A DNA stretch of 64,000 bases from Streptomyces sp. NBC_01351 (GCF_036237315.1 NZ_CP108356.1:5089501-5153500), one strand, 5' to 3'; shown: positions 11,084 through 18,995, counted from the first letter of the stretch. Notes: a model not told the origin generated them from the letters alone. Translations and numbers: made by a program.

Positions 11084-11617
11084 TCAGCCCGTGGTCAGGC
11101 GGGTCGGCTGGAGGCCCGTGAGGAGGAGGGTGAGGGCCTCGTCCGTGTCGGAGCCCAGGTACCAGTCGCCGGTGTGGTCGATGCCGTAGACGCGGCCCTC
11201 GCGGTCGATCGCCAAGTGGGAGCTTCCCCCAGCTACCGCTGGGAGGTGCCCCCGGTCGGCTTCGATGCCCAGGGGGCAGAGCTCGGAGGACAGGGCGCGG
11301 CCCAGGTCGGCGAAGGTGCGGGCCATGTGGAGCCCGGTGAGGGGGTCGAGGTGGATCGCCGTGGGGGCTATCTGGCGGCCGGGTCCAGGGGCGGAGACGG
11401 TGAGTCCGCCGAATTCGGCCCAGGCCTCGACGGCGGCGGGGAAAACGGTGTGCCGGTGCCCGGCCGGGGTGGTGTGGTCGCGCAGGGCGTCGGCCCAGTA
11501 CTCGGCCTGCTTGATGTCCCAGCGGCCGGGCTCCCAGCCGGCGGTGCGCAGGGCGGAGTCCACGGCGACGGGGAAGCGGGTGGCCGAGGAGCGGTCGTAG
11601 GAGGCGGAGGTGGTCAT
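11084..11617 (-). CDS. SUKH-3 family immunity-type protein
   Basis: A 177-residue protein of the SUKH superfamily, whose members usually neutralise nuclease or deaminase toxins by direct binding. It has the SUKH-3 features: ALRTAGWEPGRWD near the start, then FPAAVEAWAEFGGLTV, and late GRVYGIDHTGDWYLGSDTDEALTLLL. It is translationally coupled to the YwqJ-like deaminase: its ATG (11617-11615) overlaps the deaminase TGA (11616-11614). That pairing suggests cognate immunity. A 36-bp palindromic repeat (11218-11253) is inserted in frame and adds RGHLPAVAGGSS between GIEAD and HLAIDREG. Confidence 0.85.
   Translation of the reverse strand: MTTSASYDRSSATRFPVAVDSALRTAGWEPGRWDIKQAEYWADALRDHTTPAGHRHTVFPAAVEAWAEFGGLTVSAPGPGRQIAPTAIHLDPLTGLHMARTFADLGRALSSELCPLGIEADRGHLPAVAGGSSHLAIDREGRVYGIDHTGDWYLGSDTDEALTLLLTGLQPTRLTTG
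11218..11253 (-). repeat. Dispersed palindromic repeat inserted in frame in the SUKH-3 gene
   Basis: The core CCCCCAGCTACCGCTGGGAGG forms a CCCAGC-TACC-GCTGGG hairpin. An almost identical sequence lies in the intergenic region at 53134-53162. At 36 bp it keeps the reading frame of the host gene. Confidence 0.8.
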
Positions 11618-12204
11618 CGCTGCTCGGAGGGGGTGAGGTCGACGGGGCGTACGCCGAAGTGGGCGAGGAGGGCCTCGCAGGAGCGGCAGGGGGGTGCGTA
11701 GCTGCCGTGGAGGGGGTCGCCGTCCTCGCGGATGCGGCGGGCGGTGATCTTCGCGTGCTTGAGGGAGCGGCGGGCCTCGCTGGGCGAGAGCGGTTTGCGG
11801 GAGGCGCGTTTGGAGCGGGCGCCTTCGATGGCGGCCAGGTGTCGGGAGACCAGGATGGCCTCGGGACATCGGCCGGTGAAACGTTCGCGCTGGCCGCTCG
11901 TGAGGGTGTCGAGGAAGTCCTGTACGAGGGGGTGGAGCACGGGGGGCTGGTCGGCTTTGCCCGCGGTGCCGGTGAGGGTTTCGCCGCGTACGGAGAGGGC
12001 GGCGGCCACGGTGGGCAGGATGCCGTCGCGGCGGAAGCGCAGGACGGGTACGGCGGGGCGGCCGGCGGCGCTGCTCCAGCGCAGCCGGGGGTCGCCGGCT
12101 GGGTCGCCGGCGGAGCCGCCGGGGTCGGTGGCCGGGCCGGTCACCGGGCCGTGGGCCGGGCCCGTGGTGTCGGCCGTGTCTGTACGTGTTGCCGTGTTCT
12201 GCAT
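11614..12204 (-). CDS. YwqJ-like putative nucleic-acid deaminase
   Basis: A 196-residue protein with the zinc-deaminase layout of the YwqJ group found in polymorphic toxins. The metal and catalytic motif GRC-P-E lies at 111-115 (Cys113 in place of the usual His, Glu115). The second zinc motif PPCRSC lies at 171-176 (Cys173, Cys176). The first 45 residues are a Thr/Gly/Pro-rich, disordered leader with no signal peptide. The ATG at 12204 follows GGAGGG. It overlaps the SUKH-3 gene by 4 bp. The substrate (DNA, RNA or nucleotide) cannot be read from the sequence. It is divergent from the HNH-SUKH gene. Confidence 0.75.
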   Translation of the reverse strand: MQNTATRTDTADTTGPAHGPVTGPATDPGGSAGDPAGDPRLRWSSAAGRPAVPVLRFRRDGILPTVAAALSVRGETLTGTAGKADQPPVLHPLVQDFLDTLTSGQRERFTGRCPEAILVSRHLAAIEGARSKRASRKPLSPSEARRSLKHAKITARRIREDGDPLHGSYAPPCRSCEALLAHFGVRPVDLTPSEQR

Positions 12205-12433
12205 GGTCGCGCTTTCCCTCCCGTGCCCGCGGTGGTAACCGCTGTGCGCACGCCCCCGTGCTGCGGGGACAGCCTGTCAAATGTCTCCTGTGATGCGGAA
12301 GCGGGGTCGAATATTCGTATCAATTCGGATGTTCCCGGCCCGCGGGTGGGTGCGCCGGTCGCGCGCGGGTGACGCTCTTGCCCCAGCGCATAGGCTGTGG
12401 TGAACCAGCCAGATCCAGCAGGGGGCTACCGCC

Positions 12434-13429
12434 ATGACGACAGGTCGGCTCGGGCAGCATGCCGCGCCACCCAACGCCGCTTACTCGGGGCAGGTCGTGC
12501 ATTTCCCGGACCCGGTCCGGGCCGCTCGGCATCCCCACGGAGTGCGGGTGGACGGCAACGGGCATCCGGACTTCTCCGCGTACGCGCGCGCGGCGGTGGA
12601 GATCGCCGAACCGCCGGAGGGCTTCGGTGTCGACGAGTTGCGTCTGACGGACGTCGTGTCCGCGAACGCCGCGATGAAGGTGGCCGGGCACGAGCTGTGG
12701 GACACGGTCGGCCCGGTCGCGACGCCGCACGGCTGGACCTGGCACCACGTGGCGGGTTCGCGGCGCATGGAACTGGTTCCGGTCGAGGTGAAGGCGCTGC
12801 TGCGGCACCACGCCGGGCTGGCGACCGCTCCGGTCGACCACGAGAAGCGCGGGACGCGACCGTTGCAGGAGGTGCGCCCGGTGCACATGGGGCTGCCGAA
12901 GTCGGTGGTCTCGGTCTCCGAGTCGCAGGTGCAGGGCGTCGAGGAGGATCTCGGCTACCGGCTGCCGGAGGCGTACCGCTCGTTCCTGAAGGCGGCGGGT
13001 GGCAGCGCGCCGGTGGGCGTGGGTCTGGAGGTGGACCTCGGGCTGCTGGTGGACCAGCCGTTCTTCACCGTGCGCGAGGAGGCGGCGGTCAACGACCTCG
13101 TCTACGCCAACAAGTGCCTGCGCGACCATCTGACGAAGGACTACCTGTGCGTGGCCTTCGCGCAGGGCGGCCTGCTGGCGCTGAAGGTCAAGGGCGAGTC
13201 GCTCGGTTCGGTGTGGTTCTCCCCGTACGACGACGCGCGCGACCGGGACGGGTGGTCGGTGCAGGAGCGCGTGGAGCGGCTGTTGCTGCCGTGCGGCGGT
13301 GATTTCGACGCCTTTCTGGAGCGGTTGGCGGGCAATCCGCCGGAACTGGAAACGGTGGCCGGTCTGATGGTGGACGGCGGATTCGCACGCTCGGTTCCCG
13401 TGTCGGGTCCGGCACGGGTGGAGGGGTGA
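12434..13429 (+). CDS. WHH-type HNH nuclease domain fused to a SUKH (SMI1/KNR4) domain
   Basis: A 331-residue fusion. The N-terminal part up to about 135 has the HNH/EndoVII-type motif GWTWHHVAGSRRMELVP, with W103, H104 and H105 and a following MELVP strand, as in WHH toxin nucleases. Residues about 140-320 are a SUKH domain with VEEDLGYRLPEAYRSFLKAAGG and SVWFSPYDDARD. Toxin and immunity folds on one chain suggest either a self-restrained nuclease or an immunity protein derived from a toxin. There is no signal peptide. The following gene starts 7 bp downstream, so the two are one operon. Confidence 0.8.
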   Translation: MTTGRLGQHAAPPNAAYSGQVVHFPDPVRAARHPHGVRVDGNGHPDFSAYARAAVEIAEPPEGFGVDELRLTDVVSANAAMKVAGHELWDTVGPVATPHGWTWHHVAGSRRMELVPVEVKALLRHHAGLATAPVDHEKRGTRPLQEVRPVHMGLPKSVVSVSESQVQGVEEDLGYRLPEAYRSFLKAAGGSAPVGVGLEVDLGLLVDQPFFTVREEAAVNDLVYANKCLRDHLTKDYLCVAFAQGGLLALKVKGESLGSVWFSPYDDARDRDGWSVQERVERLLLPCGGDFDAFLERLAGNPPELETVAGLMVDGGFARSVPVSGPARVEG

Positions 13430-13436
13430 TAGCGCG

Positions 13437-15977
13437 ATGGTGACGTTCGCGCAGGCGCAGGAGCGCGCCGAGGAGTGGATCAACGGGGACGTACCCGCGT
13501 ACCAGCACCGTGAGGTGCGCGTACGGGAGTTCGGGCTCGGTTTCGTGGTGTGGGCGGAGGACCGTGCGGCCGGTCCGGTGTCCGGTGGTGGTCGGCAGCG
13601 GCTGGTCATCGCGCGGGACAGCGGGGAGGTCACGCTGTGGCCGGGGCTGCCGGTGGGTGAGGTGATCCGCCGGTACGAGGAGGAGTACGGGGCCGCTGCG
13701 GTGGCGTCGGCTTCGGAGGCGTCGGTTCCGCCGCCGCGGATCGACTCGGAGCAGACCTCGTTCATGCTGAGCCCGCCGGAGTGGCTGCAGGAGGCGGCGG
13801 ACCGGGCGGGGATTCCGCCGGCCGTGACGCCGACGGCTCCTCCCGCTCCGGCGCCGGTTCCTGCTCCGGAGCCGGTGGCCCCGGCTCCGCTGTTCGCGGA
13901 GCCCGCGGACGCCGTGTCGGCTCCCGAGCCGGTGCCGGTGAGGGCCTCGGAGCCCGTGGACGCGGTGCCGCTGCGGCGCGGGGGTGAGATCCCGTACGAG
14001 CCGACCGCCAACGACGGGGTGCCCGCCGGGTCCACCCCGTGGGCCGGGACCGATGTGAACTCCGGCTCGGACGACGCTTCCGTGCCGCTGCCCGCGACGG
14101 TGTTCGCGCCGCCGCTGTCCGGGTCGGACCTCGACGACGTGCCGTCCCCCGGGGTGGCGTCCGAGGCGAAGACCACGCTGATGGCGGGCGGCAGCCAGCT
14201 GCCGAGGACCGCGGTCGTACCGGCGCTCGGGTCGGAGGCGGCGGACATCGCCGACGCGCCGACGAGCAAGGCCCGGATTTCCCGCCCGGGTGGCTCCGCA
14301 GGGGGCGCCGCGGGCGCCGCCGGCGCCGCTGGTCCCGGCGCGGGGCAGCCGCACACGCCGCCGGGTCCGCCGACCCCGCCAGGGGCTCCCGGGTCGTTGG
14401 GTGGTGGGCTGGATCATGCCGCGACGATGCTGGCGGGTCCGTCCGTGACGGGTCAGCCGCCGGCGCCTCCCGGTCCGCCGGGGGCTCCGCGGGGTGGTGT
14501 GCCGCAGCCTCCCGGTCCGCCGGGTCCGCCCGGGGCTCCGGGGTCGTTGGGTGGTGGGCTGGATCATGCCGCGACGATGTTGGCGGGTCCCGCTGTGACG
14601 GGTCAGCCACCGGCGCCTCCCGGTCCGCCCGGGGCGCCTGGTGTCGGCGTGCCGCAGCCGCCCGGTCCGCCGGGGGCTCCGGGTGGTGGTTCGCTCGGTG
14701 GTGGGCTGGATCATGCCGCGACGATGCTGGCGGGTCCGTCCGTGACGGGTCAGCCGCCCGCGCCTCCCGGTCCGCCGGGGGCTCCGCGGGGTGGTGCGCC
14801 GCAGCCGCCCGGTCCGCCGGGTCCGCCCGGGGCTCCGGGTGGTGGTTCGCTCGGTGGTGGGCTGGATCATGCCGCGACGATGCTGGCGGGTCCGTCCGTG
14901 ACGGGTCAGCCGCCCGCGCCTCCCGGTCCGCCGCCGGGTGTTCACGTGGCGCACCCCCCGGCGCCGCAGGTACCGCAGGCGCACCAGGCTCCCTCCGGTG
15001 TGCCCACGGTCGGGCCCGGCTACCAGGCCGTGCTCCGCTACCGCGCGCCCGACGGCTCCGAGCAGCAGCTCATCCGCCGCTCGGCGCCCGGTACTCCGCA
15101 CCCGGAGTGGCAGATCCTGCACGAGCTGCGCGCCATGAACGTGGCGCCGCAGCAGGTGCTGGAGCTGCACACCGAGCTGGAGTCCTGCGAGCTGCCCGGC
15201 GGTTACTGCGCCCGGATGATCCGGGAGACCTGGCCCCAGGTGCGGATCACCAACGTGGCTCCGTACGGCAAGGACCACGCGGGCCGGCAGCAGGGCATGC
15301 GGCATCTGCTCACCCATCAGGGTGAACTGCACCAGGTGGCGGACGGTCCGGCGCGCCCCGCGCCGGTACGGGCCCCGCTGCCGCAGGTGCCGCTCCAGCC
15401 GGCGATCCCGCTCGAAGCCATCGCGCAGGAGCTGGCGGGGGCGTTCGGTCCGCAGGGCGTGTTCCGCTACGACCAGCGGGCGGTGTCCCGTCAGGGTGTG
15501 CCGGAGATCGTGGCGCAGACGCTGGTGTGGTCGGGCCTGCCCGTCGATTTCGGGCCGTTCTTCTGGGCGCAGGCGGTGCCGGGGCAGCCGGTGCCGACGC
15601 TGGCCGAGATGGCGGCGCAGCGTCAGGTGCAGCCGGCGTCGGACGCGGGCTCGTACCTGGTGGTCGGCAGCGACTTCGGCAAGGCGCTCTGCGTGCAGTA
15701 CGGGACCGCCCACATCGTGGCGGTGCCGGTGGAGGGCGGTCCGGGCGGTGCCCCGGTGCCGCCGCAGTTCGTGAATTCGAGCCTGCCGCAGTTCGTACGG
15801 TCGCTCGCGATGCTGGGTCACATGTGGCGGCTGCGCCAGCACCTGACGCCGGAACAGGCGGGCCGCTGGACCGTGGACTTCCAGACGAACCTGGCGGGAC
15901 TCGACAGCGCGGCGCTGGCTTCGCCGGAGACCTGGTGGTCGGTGCTGCTGGAGCAGATGTGGGACGGGCTGCTCTAG
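13437..15977 (+). CDS. Imm35/YrhB-like, Pro-rich, deaminase and SUKH-4-like multidomain protein
   Basis: An 846-residue modular protein. Residues 1-90 (FAQAQERAEEWINGD to VIRRYEEEYG) resemble the YrhB/Imm35 immunity fold. Residues 90-310 are Pro/Ala/acidic linker. Residues 310-510 hold collagen-like PPGPPGAP runs and four copies of a segment with GGGLDHAATMLAGP. Residues about 525-640 are a nucleotide/nucleic-acid deaminase domain, with His555-Pro-Glu557 and Cys584/Cys591 in CELPGGYC as probable zinc and catalytic residues. Residues 650-846 look SUKH-4-like (SYLVVGSDFGKALCVQYG). It has no signal peptide and follows the HNH-SUKH gene by 7 bp. Either ATG 13437 or GTG 13440 may be the start. Confidence 0.75.
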   Translation: MVTFAQAQERAEEWINGDVPAYQHREVRVREFGLGFVVWAEDRAAGPVSGGGRQRLVIARDSGEVTLWPGLPVGEVIRRYEEEYGAAAVASASEASVPPPRIDSEQTSFMLSPPEWLQEAADRAGIPPAVTPTAPPAPAPVPAPEPVAPAPLFAEPADAVSAPEPVPVRASEPVDAVPLRRGGEIPYEPTANDGVPAGSTPWAGTDVNSGSDDASVPLPATVFAPPLSGSDLDDVPSPGVASEAKTTLMAGGSQLPRTAVVPALGSEAADIADAPTSKARISRPGGSAGGAAGAAGAAGPGAGQPHTPPGPPTPPGAPGSLGGGLDHAATMLAGPSVTGQPPAPPGPPGAPRGGVPQPPGPPGPPGAPGSLGGGLDHAATMLAGPAVTGQPPAPPGPPGAPGVGVPQPPGPPGAPGGGSLGGGLDHAATMLAGPSVTGQPPAPPGPPGAPRGGAPQPPGPPGPPGAPGGGSLGGGLDHAATMLAGPSVTGQPPAPPGPPPGVHVAHPPAPQVPQAHQAPSGVPTVGPGYQAVLRYRAPDGSEQQLIRRSAPGTPHPEWQILHELRAMNVAPQQVLELHTELESCELPGGYCARMIRETWPQVRITNVAPYGKDHAGRQQGMRHLLTHQGELHQVADGPARPAPVRAPLPQVPLQPAIPLEAIAQELAGAFGPQGVFRYDQRAVSRQGVPEIVAQTLVWSGLPVDFGPFFWAQAVPGQPVPTLAEMAAQRQVQPASDAGSYLVVGSDFGKALCVQYGTAHIVAVPVEGGPGGAPVPPQFVNSSLPQFVRSLAMLGHMWRLRQHLTPEQAGRWTVDFQTNLAGLDSAALASPETWWSVLLEQMWDGLL
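14390..14945 (+). repeat. Four long direct repeats (about 150 bp) coding collagen-like segments
   Basis: The shared landmark CTGGATCATGCC occurs at about 14409, 14559, 14706 and 14862, so spacing is 150, 147 and 156 bp. Each unit encodes LGGGLDHAATMLAGP, then VTGQPPAPPGPPGAP and a variable PPGPPG tract. Near-identity at the DNA level points to recent expansion and a site for slippage. Confidence 0.9.
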
Positions 15978-16111
15978 CGCCGTTGGTGTGTACGTGACGT
16001 CGAATGGCCGGGTCGGGACCTCTCGAAAGGGGTTTCGGCCCGGCCATTCGGGCTTCCGGGAGCAAATGGCGCATCCTTGACAGGAATCCCCGCGAGAGAG
16101 GCGCTTCCAGG

Positions 16112-16978
16112 ATGAGTGCACCCATTGCGATCGTGCGCGGCCGTGGCTACCGCGTGGAGGACGTCGACCGTTATCTGGGTCGGCTGTCCGGCAGTCGCGA
16201 CGAGGCCTGGGAGCGGGTGGCGCGGCTGACCGTCCTGGCGAAGCAGATGGAGTCGGAGGCGGAGCGGCTGCGGGGCGCCGTGGCCGCGCTGGCCCCGCAG
16301 ACGTACGACGAGCTGAGCGAGCGCGCCCGGCGGATCCTGCTGCTGGCCCAGGAGGAGGCGCAGACCCTGCGGGAGGACGCGCGCGCGGACGCGGCGGCGA
16401 CGCGGGGTGCGGCCGAGGCGCACGCGGAGCGGGTGGCCGCGCTGGCGCGGCAGGACGCGGACGCGGTGCGGGAGCAGACGGAGGTCCGGGCCCGGCAGGG
16501 GCTGCTGCGGGCGCAGCGGGAGGCGGACGACGCGCGGGCGGCGGCGCGGGACGACGCGGCGGAGTGGCGGTCGGAGGCGGCGGCCGGGCTGGCGGCGGTG
16601 CGGCGGCGGTCGGAGGCGCTGCTCGCGGAGCGCGAGCAGGAGCAGGCGGAGCGGTGGGAGACGGCGGAACGGGAGCTGGCGGCGCGGGAGTCCGAGCTGG
16701 TGGCGCGGCACGAGGAGCTGGAGCGGTACGCGGAGTCCCGGCTGGCGGAGGCGCGGCGGGGCTTCGCGGAAGCGCAGGAGGCGGCGCGGCACGGGCAGGA
16801 GGACGCGGAGGCGCTGGCCGCGGAGGTGTTGGCGGGGGCGCGGGTCGAGGAGGAGCGGGTGGGGCGCGAGACGGAGCGGGTCCTGCGGGAGCATGCGGAG
16901 GCGGGGGAGGAGATGCGGGCGCACATGAACCACGTCCGGTCCAGCCTGGCGGCGCTGACGGGGCGGGCGTCGGCGTAG
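16112..16978 (+). CDS. DivIVA-like coiled-coil protein (often annotated as cellulose-binding)
   Basis: A 288-residue, almost wholly helical protein. It begins with a short domain IAIVRGRGYRVEDVDRYLGRL like the N-terminus of DivIVA-type proteins. A very long charged coiled coil, rich in Ala, Glu and Arg, fills residues about 35-280. The ATG at 16112 fits the conserved N-terminus; an upstream start at 16004 is unlikely. It stands alone after the deaminase gene. It probably has a scaffolding or cell-pole role. Streptomycete databases often call this family cellulose-binding protein, but nothing here shows a carbohydrate-binding module. Confidence 0.75.
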   Translation: MSAPIAIVRGRGYRVEDVDRYLGRLSGSRDEAWERVARLTVLAKQMESEAERLRGAVAALAPQTYDELSERARRILLLAQEEAQTLREDARADAAATRGAAEAHAERVAALARQDADAVREQTEVRARQGLLRAQREADDARAAARDDAAEWRSEAAAGLAAVRRRSEALLAEREQEQAERWETAERELAARESELVARHEELERYAESRLAEARRGFAEAQEAARHGQEDAEALAAEVLAGARVEEERVGRETERVLREHAEAGEEMRAHMNHVRSSLAALTGRASA

Positions 16979-17111
16979 CCCCTGCGGGGGGCTCGGCTGC
17001 GTTGCGTTGCCTTGCGTGCGGCGCCGTTGCCGGGGCTCCGCCGACCCCTCGGGCGGGGCGCCGCTGCCGGGTTTGCCCCTGGGCCGGGGTCGGCCTGTTG
17101 GGGCGGTGCCC

Positions 17112-17409
17112 CGGCGGAGTGTCTCCTCGTCCTCGCGCACTGAGGCACCGCTGCGAGACGTGAGGGTGGTTGCGCGCTCGTCCTGCGGGGACACTCCGCC
17201 GTGTCCCCGCCCCAACGCGCGCTCCCGGCCCACGGGGCAGGGGGCACAGGGGCGTACCCGCAGCGCCGCACGCTCCCGTTCCGCGGGGCGGGGCCTTTGG
17301 CCGACGGGGGGAGCGGGGGCGCTCCGGGGCGTCCCCGCAGGACGAGCGCGCAACCACCCTTGGCTTCGAAAGGTGCCTCGGTGCGCGAGGACGAGGAGAC
17401 GTCCCGGAG
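17112..17409. repeat. Inverted pair of palindromic elements (copies B and C)
   Basis: Copy B (17112-17201, plus orientation) has a 15-bp outer stem CGGCGGAGTGTCTCC/GGGGACACTCCGCCG. Copy C (17322-17409, inverted) has CTCCGGGGCGTCCCC/GGAGACGTCCCGGAG. The cores 17121-17192 and 17331-17400 are inverted repeats of each other, with perfect outer 20- and 29-bp blocks, and share GAGGGTGGTTGCG with copy A. They fill the 523-bp gap 16979-17501, which otherwise has only low-complexity G+C-rich sequence and no credible ORF. Confidence 0.85.
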
Positions 17410-17501
17410 GGACACCGCGGACCAGCCCGGACCGTCAAAACCCCGCCCACGGGCACCCCCCAGCCCCGCAGGGGAACGGCCCCGCAGGGGAACGGCAGCG
17501 G

Positions 17502-18359
17502 TTACGGGAGGGTGGTCAGGAAGGTTGCCATCAGCGGAGCGATCGCCGCGAGGTGGGTTTCGAGGGCGAAGTGGCCCGCCCCGTCGAAGACGTGGACCTC
17601 GGCATCCGGCACGTCCTGGAGGAACGCCTTCGCGCCCGCCGGGGTGAAGAAGGGGTCGCCCGCGCCCCAGACGACCAGGACCGGTACGCCGGAGCTCCGC
17701 AGCCACGCCTGCCATTCCGGGTAGCGCCGCAGGTTGGACGCGTAGTCGAAGGCCAGGTCGGCCTGTGCGTCGGCGCGCCCCGGCAGGGCGAGGTAGTGGG
17801 CGTCGAGGGTCCAGCTGTCGGGGGAGACGAGGGAGGGGTCGGCGACGCCGGCCTCGTACTGGAAGCGGGTGCCGTCGACGGTGAACAGGCCGCGGACCTG
17901 GTCCTCGTTGCCCGGGACGTCCCGCCGCAGGGCCGTGAACTCGCGGGCCATGTCCGACAGTCCCTCCTCGTACGCGTTGCCGTTCTGCACGATCAGGCCG
18001 GTGACCCGCTCCGGCCGGCGCGTGGCGAGGCGGAGGCCGACGGGGGCGCCGAAGTCGAAGACGTAGAGGGCGTAGCGGTCCAGGCCGAGGGCGTCGGTGA
18101 AGCCCTCCACGATGTCGGCGAGCCGGTCGAAGGTGTACGTGAAGTCGTCCGGGGCCTCGGTGCGGCCGAAGCCGGGGTAGTCGGGGGCGATGAGGCGCCA
18201 GGGGGTGTCGCCGAGGGCGTCCATCAGGCGGGCGAACTGGTGGGAGGCGGTGGGGAAGCCGTGCAGGAGCAGCAGGACGGGGCCGTCGGCGGGTCCGCTC
18301 TCGCGGTAGGCGACGCGGACTCCGTCGACGTCGACGGTGCGGTGCTGGACAGCGGCCAT
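17502..18359 (-). CDS. Alpha/beta hydrolase of the haloalkane dehalogenase/epoxide hydrolase type
   Basis: A cytoplasmic hydrolase of 285 residues. The oxyanion motif HGFPTASHQF lies near residue 34. The nucleophile elbow reads VFDFGAPVG, so the nucleophile is Asp rather than Ser, as in dehalogenases and epoxide hydrolases. Later, VVWGAGDPFF gives the acid and DGAGHFALETH the catalytic His. The ATG at 18359 follows AAGGAGG. It is divergent from a CGNR-type regulator that is probably its repressor. The true substrate is unknown; dehalogenase and epoxide hydrolase activities cannot be told apart here. Confidence 0.85.
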   Translation of the reverse strand: MAAVQHRTVDVDGVRVAYRESGPADGPVLLLLHGFPTASHQFARLMDALGDTPWRLIAPDYPGFGRTEAPDDFTYTFDRLADIVEGFTDALGLDRYALYVFDFGAPVGLRLATRRPERVTGLIVQNGNAYEEGLSDMAREFTALRRDVPGNEDQVRGLFTVDGTRFQYEAGVADPSLVSPDSWTLDAHYLALPGRADAQADLAFDYASNLRRYPEWQAWLRSSGVPVLVVWGAGDPFFTPAGAKAFLQDVPDAEVHVFDGAGHFALETHLAAIAPLMATFLTTLP

Positions 18360-18383
18360 CACATGCCTCCTTGTGGTTTGGTT

Positions 18384-18412
18384 CCATTAGTCTTGCCGAT
18401 GATCGTTAATGG
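18384..18412. promoter_or_regulatory. Divergent operator: CCATTA-N17-TAATGG
   Basis: Inverted half-sites CCATTA (18384-18389) and TAATGG (18407-18412) lie between the hydrolase and CGNR genes, and a third CATTAG occurs at 18431-18436. They are placed to control both divergent promoters. The binding protein is inferred to be the CGNR protein. Confidence 0.5.
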
Positions 18413-18440
18413 GTCAAGGGGGTTGGGTAGCATTAGGTGC

Positions 18441-18995
18441 GTGACGACTTTTCCGCTTACTGGTGAGCACCTGGCCCTGGATCTCCTCAACACCCGTACC
18501 GCCCTGGGCGACCTGGTCGCCGACCCGGCGGGCCTCGCGGCGTGGCTGGCCGAGCAGGAGGGGCGGCTGGCCCCGGTCGGGGAGGTGGGCGAGGCCGAGG
18601 TGGAGGCAGTGCTGGGCGTACGGGAGGCCGCGCGCGCGGTGTTCGACGCGGTGCGGGGCGGGGAGCGGCCGCCGGCCGATGAGCTGGGTGCGCTGAACGG
18701 GGCCCTGGCCGGGGCGCCCGCCCACTACGAGCTGGCCTGGAGCGAGGCGGGCGGCCCGACGGCGGTTTCCCGTCGGGCGGGCGGTTCGGCCCGGCGGCTG
18801 GCGGCGGAGCTGGCCGAGGCCGTTGTCGATCTGCTGACGGGTCCCCGATGGGAATCGGTGCGGGCGTGCGAGGGGGAGGGGTGTCGGCTGCTCTTCCTGC
18901 CGGCGCACCCGCGCCGCCGCTGGTGCGTGGCGTCGGTCTGCGGCAACCGGGCCCGGGTGGCGCGCTATTACGCCCGGCACAAGGGGGAGGCCTAG
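18441..18995 (+). CDS. ABATE/CGNR zinc-finger transcriptional regulator
   Basis: A 184-residue regulator. The N-terminal ABATE domain is recognised by FPLTGEHLALDLLNTRTALGD. The C-terminal zinc finger is CEGEGCRLLFLPAHPRRRWC followed by VCGNRARVARYYARH, the CGNR signature. The GTG start at 18441 is used because upstream sequence is the divergent operator. Family members typically regulate an adjacent gene, here the alpha/beta hydrolase. Its TAG overlaps the stop of the convergent IPT gene by 4 bp (18992-18995). Confidence 0.88.
   Translation: MTTFPLTGEHLALDLLNTRTALGDLVADPAGLAAWLAEQEGRLAPVGEVGEAEVEAVLGVREAARAVFDAVRGGERPPADELGALNGALAGAPAHYELAWSEAGGPTAVSRRAGGSARRLAAELAEAVVDLLTGPRWESVRACEGEGCRLLFLPAHPRRRWCVASVCGNRARVARYYARHKGEA

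Noticed and set aside
14390..14945. Repeats considered as CRISPR
   Set aside because: The units are long, coding and in frame (collagen-like), without unique spacers of constant length, and no cas genes are near.
13188..17456. 1422-residue minus-strand frame across the deaminase and coiled-coil genes
   Set aside because: Its translation is Arg/Pro-rich noise that changes character at each real gene border, and it has no start signal or domain.
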